Of a stretch of 24,665 nt of DNA, positions 15,869-22,792 are shown piece by piece. The stretch is from Puia dinghuensis (GTDB taxonomy: Bacteria > Bacteroidota > Bacteroidia > Chitinophagales > Chitinophagaceae). Both the position numbers and the translations under genes were made by a program. Where the stretch lies: contig JAMFRX010000051.1 in the NCBI GenBank assembly GCA_026224995.1, forward strand, positions 1 through 24,665, in the 5' to 3' direction. The notes under the pieces were generated by a model that was given only the letters and a program-made list of their open reading frames with translations, ran no database searches and was not told the DNA's origin. Within the stretch, counting starts at the first letter, position 1, and each line of letters opens with the position of its first letter.

Positions 15869-16532
15869 TTCCGGAGGGGCTTTTTATTGCGATCACCTTT
15901 TCTTTGAACCGGTGAAATACCACGGCATTGTCCGCAACATCTTTATCTACGATCATGCCAGCCTGGATGGTATTGTCATTCCCGATAGAAACATGCGGCA
16001 GGACGGTCGCTCGAATACCAAAGTAATTGTTGTTGCCGATAGTCACATTGCCGCTCAGTCCCGCCGTGGAGAGGAAATTGCTGTTCCCAACACTGCAATC
16101 GTGACTTATAAAGGAATAGGCGGTAATAAGGTTATTATTACCGATGGTGGTATTGGGCCCGATTATGCAATTGGGGTAGATGATGTTTCCCGAACCGATG
16201 GTCGCCGAATCGGCAATGATGGAATTGTAGTGCGTAAAGCCGACGACCCGGCCACCTTTGGCCTTCAATGCAGTCATCATCTTCTCCCTGAATGGGATAT
16301 TGGAGATGCCGAGGATAAAAAAAACGTCTTCTTTAACCTCATAGGTATCTACGCTCGCAAGCACAGGCTTCTCGAGCTTATACTTCGCCCAGTACTTCTG
16401 CACATTCTCTTCCGAATCCAGGTACCCCAAAATATCCAGCCGGTGTTCCCGGTCGACATGTTTGTTATGGTCCTTTATGTAAGATGTCAGCTCAGCGGCG
16501 ACGGCGCCGGAACCGACGATGATGATATTCAT
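15861..16532 (-). CDS. NeuD/PglD-like left-handed beta-helix acyltransferase
   Basis: A 223-residue protein built like NeuD/PglD sugar acyltransferases. An N-terminal Rossmann-like domain (IIIVGSGAVAAEL, 3-15) is followed from about 100 to 195 by imperfect hexapeptide repeats of the (I/V)-G-x-x-(N/T)-x kind (ATIGSGN, CIIGPNTTIGNNN, VTIGNNN, VSIGNDN) forming a left-handed beta-helix. His144 in FISHDCSVG sits where the catalytic His of PglD-type enzymes lies. Known members use acetyl-CoA to N- or O-acetylate an amino sugar or sialic acid. In this locus it lies between the carrier-protein module and the first glycosyltransferase. That position makes it a candidate for loading either acetyl or the unusual acyl product onto a sugar; the latter is inference. 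No aminotransferase is in the window. Confidence 0.88.
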   Translation of the reverse strand: MNIIIVGSGAVAAELTSYIKDHNKHVDREHRLDILGYLDSEENVQKYWAKYKLEKPVLASVDTYEVKEDVFFILGISNIPFREKMMTALKAKGGRVVGFTHYNSIIADSATIGSGNIIYPNCIIGPNTTIGNNNLITAYSFISHDCSVGNSNFLSTAGLSGNVTIGNNNYFGIRATVLPHVSIGNDNTIQAGMIVDKDVADNAVVFHRFKEKVIAIKSPSGNE

Positions 16533-17152
16533 AATTTAAATGCAGATAATTTACCCACTGCCCCGTGTCCGGGAAATACATTGGTTTCGCTGCCGAATTT
16601 GTCAATCAACAGCCTTACGCTTCGCTCCAGCTCTCCTCTGCTGCCTCCCGGCAATTTTGTAACCGGCTTGTATCCGCTCATCAACGTATCACCTGTAAAC
16701 AGGTTGTCGTCGATACTGAAGCATATGCCGCCTTCTGAATGTCCCGGCGTATAAAAGAAATGAACAGGTATGTCGCGCCACTCCCATGCCTGCTCCTCCA
16801 TCTCCAGCACGAGATCCGCGGGGGCGCAGGAAAACCCTTTTTGGTCATAAAACAGCGATAGGTTCTTCTTTGGATCGGTTATGTTGGCCGAACATTTGGC
16901 TGAAGCGATCACGCTGCACTCGTAGCGTTCTCTCATCTGTTCGACGCTGCTGATATGATCGAAATGTTCATGGGTCAGGATGATATATTCAGGCTTTAAC
17001 CCCAGCTCTGCCAGGAGAAGCGCCAGTTCCGGCCCTTCGCCCAGAGCCGGGTCCACCAGGATGCATCGATCTTCCCCGGGCTTCCCGATGATATAGCAGT
17101 TGGAGTCTATCGGCTGATTCAGAACTCTTGTTATCGCTACCCGGGGATTCAT
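16529..17152 (-). CDS. MBL-fold metallo-hydrolase (glyoxalase II-like)
   Basis: A 207-residue metallo-beta-lactamase-fold hydrolase with all metal ligands visible: THEHFDH (60-66, His61, His63, Asp65, His66), TPGHSEGG (135-142, His138), GDTLMSG (154-160, Asp155) and FPGHG (193-197, His196). This is the glyoxalase II-like layout, whose members cleave thioesters and esters. In a carrier-protein pathway an MBL-fold enzyme could release or proofread acyl thioesters, but that is inference from context. The ATG at 17152 is 3 bases after the SDR stop, and the TGA overlaps the next gene (ATGA). There is no signal peptide, so it is cytoplasmic. A housekeeping detoxification role is possible but would not explain its position. 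Confidence 0.9.
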   Translation of the reverse strand: MNPRVAITRVLNQPIDSNCYIIGKPGEDRCILVDPALGEGPELALLLAELGLKPEYIILTHEHFDHISSVEQMRERYECSVIASAKCSANITDPKKNLSLFYDQKGFSCAPADLVLEMEEQAWEWRDIPVHFFYTPGHSEGGICFSIDDNLFTGDTLMSGYKPVTKLPGGSRGELERSVRLLIDKFGSETNVFPGHGAVGKLSAFKL

Positions 17153-17155
17153 GGC

Positions 17156-17905
17156 TCAGGCAGAAAGATTGATAGACCTCCCTCCGTCGACTACGAACTG
17201 CTGTCCCGTGATCCACCTGGACTTGTCGGAGATCAGAAAGTTGACCATTTCAAAAATATCGCCGGCTTCACCCATGCCAAGCGGATAATCCGCCAGCATC
17301 CGATCCACCACTTCCTTGTTCCCGAAGATATCCTTCGTCATTTCGGTAGGGATCGCGCCGGGCAGTACCGAATTGAGCCGCACTTTTGGCGCCAGCTCGA
17401 CGGCCAGGCATTTCATGACCGCATCCAAAGCCGCCTTTGAACCGGCATACGCGCTAAACGCTTTCGCCCCGAAATTGCTGATATTGCTGCTGATGAAGAC
17501 GACGCTCTTCAGGGCATTATTTACTTTTCGCTGGGTCAATACCTTGACGATCAGGGTAGCGGCAATGACATTAACGGCAAAAGAGCGCTGGATGGTCTCC
17601 AGCGTCAGGACCTTTAACGGAAGCATTTTCATGTAGCCTGCGCAATGCACAAAGTGCGCTATCTGCAAGCCCTGTTCGGTGATAAGCCCGGCTAAAGAAG
17701 ACTCCAGCTCACCGGAAGCGGCCAGATCGGCTCTGTACAGCACCAGGTGTTTGCCTTGATCACATAGCGCTTTCGTCTTTTCCAGCTTCTCCTCGTCCCG
17801 CCCATGCAGGATAAGATTGTAGCTCCTGGATAAGTTGACCGCAATGCTGCAGCCTATGCCCGAAGTCGCTCCCGTAATTAGAATGTATTCCTTATTTCCA
17901 TCCAT
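17156..17905 (-). CDS. SDR-family NAD(P)-dependent oxidoreductase
   Basis: A 249-residue classical short-chain dehydrogenase/reductase. The cofactor motif TGATSGIG is at 11-18, HCAG at 87-90 (the NNAG position), Asn112 is in FAVNVIA, and the catalytic set is Ser140, Tyr153 and Lys157 (YAGSK). It ends RWITGQQFVVDGG, as in FabG-type enzymes. HGRD after strand 2 (34-37) suggests NADP(H) use. FabG-like SDRs reduce 3-oxoacyl-ACP, so in this context it may reduce the product of the nearby KAS III. Oxidation or reduction of a sugar is an alternative. It is preceded by AAGGAC directly before its ATG, one of the few purine-rich Shine-Dalgarno-like stretches here, though set too close to the start. Confidence 0.92.
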   Translation of the reverse strand: MDGNKEYILITGATSGIGCSIAVNLSRSYNLILHGRDEEKLEKTKALCDQGKHLVLYRADLAASGELESSLAGLITEQGLQIAHFVHCAGYMKMLPLKVLTLETIQRSFAVNVIAATLIVKVLTQRKVNNALKSVVFISSNISNFGAKAFSAYAGSKAALDAVMKCLAVELAPKVRLNSVLPGAIPTEMTKDIFGNKEVVDRMLADYPLGMGEAGDIFEMVNFLISDKSRWITGQQFVVDGGRSINLSA

Positions 17906-17911
17906 GTCCTT

Positions 17912-18679
17912 CTATTGGGCCGTGAACCCCCCGTCTACAGGTAGTATCGTGCCGGTGATCCACCTGGAGGCGTCGGATAATAAAAAGGCGATCGCGCCTG
18001 CCACGTCCTGCGCTTCGCCAAGGCCCAGGGGGTGCATCTTTTCTAAAAGCTGGGAATGCTCATCGTTGAACAGGGCTCCTGCCTTATCCATCATCGCCGT
18101 CCGGATAAAACCAGGCGCCACGCAATTCACCCGGATCTTCTTAGGGGCCAGCTCGATGGAAAGAGATTTCGTGATCCCCGTGAGTGCCGCCTTGCTCATG
18201 GCATAGCCGACATTCGCTGCCGAGCCCACCAGGGCATAGACCGATGATACCAGGACAATGGAGCCTCGTTCGCCAGCATAGATATTCCTGTTGGTAAATG
18301 CTTTCGCCAGCTCAAGGGCCGCGTAGGTATTAAGGGCATAGACCTCCGTACATTTTTCTTCACTTATGGATTTCAAGGGAGAGATATACGGCCTTCCCGC
18401 AGCATGAACAAATCCATTGAGCTTACCGGCGCCAGCGACAGCCTCCAGCATAGCATCCTTGATGAGAGAAGACCTGGTCAGGTCCAATGGAAGCAGCGTG
18501 ACCGACCTGCTGCATTGGGACTTCGTCTCTTCGAGGCCCCCTACATTGATGTCGCAGAGGACCAGGCGCGCACCCATTGCCGAAAGCAGAATGCTCGTAG
18601 CCCTACCTATGCCGGAAGCGGCTCCGGTTACGAGATATGCATTGCCGCCCAGGGAAAAAGGATGTAAAGGAGCGCTCAT
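17912..18679 (-). CDS. SDR-family oxidoreductase (FabG-like)
   Basis: A 255-residue classical SDR with TGAASGIG (18-25), CDIN after the second strand (42-45, a pattern often linked with NAD(H) preference), HAAG (92-95), Asn117, and the catalytic Ser146, Tyr159 and Lys163 (YAMSK). It ends RWITGTILPVDGG. It is clearly homologous to the SDR that follows but not a near duplicate, since the cofactor region and many core residues differ. Two tandem SDRs with probably different cofactor choice would suit a reduction and a separate oxidation or epimerising step. Its ATG starts one base after the C-methyltransferase-like gene's stop. The substrate, carrier-bound ketone or sugar, is not determined by sequence. 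Confidence 0.92.
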   Translation of the reverse strand: MSAPLHPFSLGGNAYLVTGAASGIGRATSILLSAMGARLVLCDINVGGLEETKSQCSRSVTLLPLDLTRSSLIKDAMLEAVAGAGKLNGFVHAAGRPYISPLKSISEEKCTEVYALNTYAALELAKAFTNRNIYAGERGSIVLVSSVYALVGSAANVGYAMSKAALTGITKSLSIELAPKKIRVNCVAPGFIRTAMMDKAGALFNDEHSQLLEKMHPLGLGEAQDVAGAIAFLLSDASRWITGTILPVDGGFTAQ

Positions 18680-18680
18680 T

Positions 18681-19859
18681 TCAGGAAAGCAGGCCTATGG
18701 GGTTGATGATCTTTTTAAAGTTCAAGGTATTTATCCGCGCATAAATATACCTGGCCGCCTGGGGAGAGGTGATCAGACAATTGGCATCGCCGAGGTCCGC
18801 CATTCCGTTTTGGCTGATTATCTCAGGTTTAAGGAACGGAAAATATTTCCCTTGCTTGTACCCGGTATCGTCGAGAATATTGCTCAAATAGGAGAGATCC
18901 GAGTCCATAAAATAGGCGAGGTTGGTCGTGATGTCGGAAGCGCCGAACCCTACGATCTTCTCGTTCTTAAGCTCCCGGATGGTCCGGTTCGTATGTTCCA
19001 GCAACAGCTTGAACAAATCATATTTTTCCAGGAAATAATCCTTGCTCAGAGTATTGGGGCCCAGCTTGATCTCGGGCGCGCGGCCGTTCTTGACGAAAAG
19101 GCCAAACAAAAAGCCACAGGTCGAAACATAGTTCAGGGTAAAGCCCATGAGAGAAAGATCATTGAGCTCAAAAAGTTTCGAGAGCGTATAGATCGAATAA
19201 TAATTTACGTGCTCATGGATCAGGTTATGGAAGTTCAGCTTTTCGATCAATACCTCCATGCTGGGTACATTGATGGCAAAAATTGAATTGTCGCTTACCT
19301 TCCCGGCAATATTTCCAAGTGTGGAATTGATGGTAGGGATATGCTCGAAGGTCTGATCCGAGATCACCAGGTCGGGCAGCTCTTTATTGAAATACGGGAT
19401 GTCCACATTATCCGCATAGTCCTTGAAACAAAGGATGCCATCTTCATTGTTCAGCAGCTTGCCGGGGATGGAAGGATCGATGCCAATATAGTGATCCGCC
19501 TTGATCCTTTGCTTCACAGCTTTCAGCAGGGAGAGGTCATAACAGCCGATATCGATCACCCGGCCGAAACGGATATGCTCTATTTTACTCAGCTGAGACA
19601 GGAAGAAGGTTATTCGGCCCTGGACACCCGGATTTTGCGTGTTATAGTTGTACTCGTCATTGTACAGCTCATCGAGCTTTACCCCGGATACCGCCTGAAA
19701 ATGGCCGCAGGACCTGCATATATAAAAAGTGAAATCCCTGGGCCGGTATCTATCCGCTTTTTGCGCCTCGGCCTTGGTAAGATAGATGGAGTTCAAAGGA
19801 TAGTCGGGCAAGGCAAGGACCTCATCGATCTCGGAACTAAGACAAACATTACATTTCAT
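18681..19859 (-). CDS. C-methyltransferase-like protein with N-terminal zinc-binding domain
   Basis: A 392-residue protein with the three-part architecture of deoxysugar C-3 methyltransferases such as TylCIII, NovU and TcaB9. The zinc knuckle has Cys3, Cys6, Cys48 and Cys51. The SAM fold has VIDIGCYDLSLLKAV (101-115) and DQTFEHIPTI (168-177), and IHEHVNYYS (214-222) carries the conserved His/Tyr region. The C-terminal domain has IVGFGASDITTNLAYF (302-317) and ILDDTGYKQGKYFP (328-341). Family members methylate carbon next to a keto group of a TDP-sugar. Motif I is unusual, lacking the usual GSNDG-type glycine loop, so SAM binding may be altered. Because it lies between two SDRs and an ACP, a keto group on a carrier-bound acyl chain is an alternative substrate. 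Confidence 0.87.
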   Translation of the reverse strand: MKCNVCLSSEIDEVLALPDYPLNSIYLTKAEAQKADRYRPRDFTFYICRSCGHFQAVSGVKLDELYNDEYNYNTQNPGVQGRITFFLSQLSKIEHIRFGRVIDIGCYDLSLLKAVKQRIKADHYIGIDPSIPGKLLNNEDGILCFKDYADNVDIPYFNKELPDLVISDQTFEHIPTINSTLGNIAGKVSDNSIFAINVPSMEVLIEKLNFHNLIHEHVNYYSIYTLSKLFELNDLSLMGFTLNYVSTCGFLFGLFVKNGRAPEIKLGPNTLSKDYFLEKYDLFKLLLEHTNRTIRELKNEKIVGFGASDITTNLAYFMDSDLSYLSNILDDTGYKQGKYFPFLKPEIISQNGMADLGDANCLITSPQAARYIYARINTLNFKKIINPIGLLS

Positions 19860-19864
19860 GCTGA

Positions 19865-20089
19865 TTAGGCCTTTTTTGCTTTCGTTAAGACAAGATCTTT
19901 CAGGCCGCCTACCGTTTTAGCCGCAACCAGGTCATTGGCAGAAACGGATACCCCATAGTTTTCATCGATAAACGCGATTATCGATAGCGAGGTAAGGGAA
20001 TCCCAGGCTTCGAAACCTTCCAGCACATCCGACGCATCCACGGTATCCACCTCCAATAATTCGGCCATGCCGCTTTCGAACTTTTCCAT
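19865..20089 (-). CDS. Acyl carrier protein (second of two)
   Basis: A 74-residue discrete acyl carrier protein. The phosphopantetheine site is FEAWDSLTSLSIIAFIDENY (26-45) with Ser31 in the D-S-L motif at the start of helix II, and it is strongly acidic there as usual. The length matches stand-alone ACPs. It starts at ATG 20089, 14 bases after the PhyH oxygenase stop, and ends 5 bases before the C-methyltransferase-like gene. The WDSL form is common in carrier proteins serving secondary or glycan pathways rather than the housekeeping AcpP (GADSLD). No phosphopantetheinyl transferase is present in the window, so activation must rely on one encoded elsewhere. What it carries is unknown. Confidence 0.93.
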   Translation of the reverse strand: MEKFESGMAELLEVDTVDASDVLEGFEAWDSLTSLSIIAFIDENYGVSVSANDLVAAKTVGGLKDLVLTKAKKA

Positions 20090-20103
20090 CTTTACTAGAT
20101 TAG

Positions 20104-20898
20104 TTATTTGACTTTTTCCTTTAATTCGATGATCTTCTTTACCCGGGAAGTCTTGAAGAACTTCACGATATCCTTATGCTGGATAAAAATATCCGTCTGC
20201 CACTGTCCTCTCAGCAGCTCTTTGCTGCTGGGATCGTCGGCCGGCTGATAAATGATATCCGCGACAATCCTGTCGATCCCCGCTTCATTGATCCCGGATT
20301 TATGCCATAATACACTATTCATTATAGCTAAATCGCCGGGCTCGAGCTCGGGGGTGACCTGCGGCCATTGTTCCTTGAAATGGTCGGGATCGATCTCGCC
20401 GGCATCGCCCAGGTAGCCGTACTTATGTGTCCCCAGATAGTAGGTCAGGCCGCCGTTCTTCTTCCCGGCATAGCTTAACGGCACGAAGAAGGAAGCCTTG
20501 TTCGGGTTGCCGATATGATAGCAATAATCGTGGTGCAGGAAAACTTCTCCGGGACTGAATTTATCTTTAATGACAAACCGGTGATTGAGCAGCGCGACAT
20601 CCTTTCCAAATACCTGTTCTGCCACATCCAGTAAAAAGTCGTTCTTATAGATCTTGGCCAGTTTTTCCGGCAGCTCCTCCTTGAGGTCTACCGGGTTGTT
20701 GACATTCACGTTCCTTCCATTGGCCAGGCTTTTTTCGTAAAATTCATCCCATTCTTTTTTCCACTCGCTCACCAATTCCTTTGGGAGCGCATTCCGTATG
20801 ACAAAGAGGCCGGTCTTATCGAAAACCTCCTTATTGAATTTAGTAGAGTCGAGCTTATCGATCAACCCTCTCACTAATTCGGGACTGTTATGTGCCAT
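20104..20898 (-). CDS. PhyH-family Fe(II)/2-oxoglutarate oxygenase
   Basis: A 264-residue phytanoyl-CoA dioxygenase-family protein. The facial-triad candidates are His122 and Asp124 in FLHHDYCYH (120-128) and distal His199 in LWHKSG (197-202). Arg210, eleven residues later, is suitable for binding 2-oxoglutarate. Asp124 keeps the carboxylate ligand that the related halogenases (SyrB2 type) replace with Ala, so hydroxylation is the expected reaction rather than chlorination. Several characterised relatives act on substrates tethered to carrier proteins. Here the gene lies immediately before an ACP gene (14-base gap), which suggests hydroxylation of an ACP-bound acyl or aminoacyl group. Free amino acids or sugars are other possibilities. 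Confidence 0.88.
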   Translation of the reverse strand: MAHNSPELVRGLIDKLDSTKFNKEVFDKTGLFVIRNALPKELVSEWKKEWDEFYEKSLANGRNVNVNNPVDLKEELPEKLAKIYKNDFLLDVAEQVFGKDVALLNHRFVIKDKFSPGEVFLHHDYCYHIGNPNKASFFVPLSYAGKKNGGLTYYLGTHKYGYLGDAGEIDPDHFKEQWPQVTPELEPGDLAIMNSVLWHKSGINEAGIDRIVADIIYQPADDPSSKELLRGQWQTDIFIQHKDIVKFFKTSRVKKIIELKEKVK

Positions 20899-20912
20899 AA
20901 AATTTGAATTTT

Positions 20913-21494
20913 CTAATTAATAAAACGAAACTTCAATTCGCTGTCCTGGGTATTTTTGAACTTGTCGCATTTCGCCAGTACATTATAGTGGATCGGGAAC
21001 AGGTCGCGCCCCGGGGTCTCCAGGATATCGATCTCGATGATATCGAAATCCCTGAGAAGAACCTTGAAGCCGTGCTCCGTAAAACGCCAACAGTCTGGCA
21101 AAGGCCCATGAATCCGCCAGTTCAAGGGAGCTGAAACAAGGAGATAGCCGCCGTGCCTGAGTATCCTGCGCATTTCCCTGACGGCGCCGAATGGGTCTAT
21201 CGTGTGCTCGAGGACTTCCATTCCGGCGACACAGTCGTAGGCATCATCGGCGATCGACCTGTTGTGCTTCGTGATATCTCCAACATGGGTCGGCCCATAC
21301 GTGTCGACGATGTCGAAAGTATCGATCTTAAAGTTAGCAAAAGATTCCCGGATCAAAGAACGCTCCTGCGGTCCGATCTCGAGCAGGTTGCCTTTTTCGG
21401 AAGAAAGATTAGCCGCAACCTTCTTTATGAACTGATTTACGTGTTCCCTTGCGATGATCCCCGATTCCTCGTCAAATTTTGATGGAGTTGCCAT
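20913..21494 (-). CDS. Class I SAM-dependent methyltransferase (short)
   Basis: A 193-residue methyltransferase of the Methyltransf_11-like type. The SAM region is LLEIGPQERSLIRESF (37-52), whose glycine-rich loop is degenerate. The motif GMEVLEHTIDPFGAVREMRR (91-110) and LRHGGYLLVSAPLNWRIHG (112-130) follow in order. PDCWRFTEHG (133-142) is a loop often seen in methyltransferases from glycan loci. The gene starts 3 bases after the KAS III stop and ends 14 bases before the PhyH gene, inside the carrier-protein module. It could methylate a hydroxyl, amine or carboxylate of the acyl intermediate or a sugar; sequence does not decide. Confidence 0.87.
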   Translation of the reverse strand: MATPSKFDEESGIIAREHVNQFIKKVAANLSSEKGNLLEIGPQERSLIRESFANFKIDTFDIVDTYGPTHVGDITKHNRSIADDAYDCVAGMEVLEHTIDPFGAVREMRRILRHGGYLLVSAPLNWRIHGPLPDCWRFTEHGFKVLLRDFDIIEIDILETPGRDLFPIHYNVLAKCDKFKNTQDSELKFRFIN

Positions 21495-21497
21495 AGT

Positions 21498-22562
21498 TTA
21501 AAATTCAGTTATTGCGCAAAAATCTAAATGTCCAATAGTAATTAATAGCGAGGCCCAGGTCAGGCCCACGCCGAATCCCGCCAGACACATCCGGTAGTCC
21601 TTGTCCTTTAATGTGTCCTTTAAGTTGTAGGTGATCGCCATTGGGATCGATACGCCGCTGGAATTGCCAAAGCTCTCAACGATATTGCTTGGCATTTTTT
21701 CGCGGGGAATGTTCAGCTTATCGGCTAATTTATTCAACATGAATTTATTAGGCTGATGGAACATATAATAGTCGACCTCGTCCCTGCCGACCCCTGCCTT
21801 CTCCAGCAGCCGTTCTATCATCGGTGGAACTTCGCGCTGTACGAAATTGAAGACCTCATCGCCCTTCATTACCAGATTGTCCAGTGAACGGAAGTTACCG
21901 GCGCTATCCTCTTTTAATTCTGCCGTCGCGGCACTGGAAGGCAGCTTGAACCCACCGGCCGGAATCATTAGTGCAGTGGCGCCCGTTCCATCCATCCTTA
22001 TGTTCCCGGTGATCCTGCCCGACCCTTCGGCCTTCTCCAAAATGGTAAGGGAGGCCGCATCGCCGATCAGCGGACTGCTGTTCCTGTCCTTCTTCGATAC
22101 CTTCCTGCTCAGCACATCCGCATTCAGCAGGACCACTTTGTTGATCTCCTCCTGCTCCAGCAGCATGAAGGCCTGGAAGATCCCTATAATGTAACCCGCG
22201 CAGCCCTGGCTGATATCCATGCAGATCATATCCTGTTTCAAGCCAAAATGCCCCTGGATAACACTGCTGGTCGCAGGCATCAGATAATCGGGCGATTGGG
22301 TCACCAGGATAAGCGCATCGATGTCCTCCCTGGCTAAGAATCCATTGTCGAACACATAGTTCAATCCGTGGATACACAGATCGGAAACACACACCCCCTC
22401 TTTCACGATGCGCCTTGCATTGTAGCCCATCGCCGCCTTCAGCTTTAAGGACTTCGCCGTGGAAAAGTTATAGTTTTCCATCTCGTCCTCGAATTTAATC
22501 TCTTCCGCAGGCACAATGGTCAGCATACCGGTTATCCTCTTGTTATGGAAAGAGAGATTCAT
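21498..22562 (-). CDS. 3-oxoacyl-ACP synthase III (FabH-like, KAS III)
   Basis: A 354-residue thiolase-fold condensing enzyme of the FabH type with an intact Cys-His-Asn set: Cys121 in DISQGCAGY (116-124), His269 in MFHQPNKFML (267-276) and Asn300 in SFGNSSGVSIP (297-307). The end signature GFGVGLTWASLL (329-340) matches GFGxGLTWG of FabH. KAS III enzymes join an acyl-CoA or acyl thioester with malonyl-ACP, and some relatives transfer acyl groups to O or N. As it directly follows an ACP gene in an ATGA overlap, it probably works with that carrier protein and not in housekeeping fatty-acid synthesis. The starter unit may be the acid activated by the adenylation enzyme; that is inference. Confidence 0.93.
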   Translation of the reverse strand: MNLSFHNKRITGMLTIVPAEEIKFEDEMENYNFSTAKSLKLKAAMGYNARRIVKEGVCVSDLCIHGLNYVFDNGFLAREDIDALILVTQSPDYLMPATSSVIQGHFGLKQDMICMDISQGCAGYIIGIFQAFMLLEQEEINKVVLLNADVLSRKVSKKDRNSSPLIGDAASLTILEKAEGSGRITGNIRMDGTGATALMIPAGGFKLPSSAATAELKEDSAGNFRSLDNLVMKGDEVFNFVQREVPPMIERLLEKAGVGRDEVDYYMFHQPNKFMLNKLADKLNIPREKMPSNIVESFGNSSGVSIPMAITYNLKDTLKDKDYRMCLAGFGVGLTWASLLITIGHLDFCAITEF

Positions 22563-22792
22563 TCCGGTACTCCCTTTTTTTGGAGTAAGCCCGCGATCTT
22601 CCCGACGCTGGAGAAATTATCGGGCATAATGTCCATTCCATCAATAGAGATTCCGAACTCGGTATCCAGCGCGACCACCAGCGCGACCACATCGAATGAG
22701 TCGAGCATGCCCGCGTCGATGAAGTTCACCTGCTCCGAGAAATCGAACTCGGGCCTGATCTCGGTCAGGATCTTAATTATTTTCTCCTTCAT
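22559..22792 (-). CDS. Acyl carrier protein (first of two)
   Basis: A 77-residue stand-alone carrier protein with the pantetheine site DAGMLDSFDVVALVVALDTE (26-45), Ser32 in D-S-F. The helix-I start (MKEKIIKILTEI) and the following FGISIDGMDIMPDNFSSVGK are typical of ACP/PCP folds. The DSF form is often seen in D-alanyl-carrier-like (DltC-type) and peptidyl-carrier-like proteins served by a free adenylation enzyme. It overlaps the GNAT gene by 20 bases upstream and the KAS III gene by 4 bases downstream, so the three are translated together. It is the likely acceptor of the adenylation enzyme at 23609-24665. It differs clearly from the ACP at 19865-20089, which implies separate loading or separate steps. 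Confidence 0.93.
   Translation of the reverse strand: MKEKIIKILTEIRPEFDFSEQVNFIDAGMLDSFDVVALVVALDTEFGISIDGMDIMPDNFSSVGKIAGLLQKKGVPE

Noticed and set aside
15912..16754. 280-codon plus-strand open frame
   Set aside because: It lies antisense to the NeuD-like and MBL genes; its regular composition mirrors the hexapeptide repeat on the other strand.
18417..19286. 289-codon plus-strand open frame
   Set aside because: It lies opposite the SDR and C-methyltransferase-like genes, both of which carry complete family motifs.
20104..20898. SyrB2-like halogenase for the PhyH protein
   Set aside because: Halogenases have Ala or Gly in place of the iron-binding Asp; here HxD is intact (His122, Asp124).
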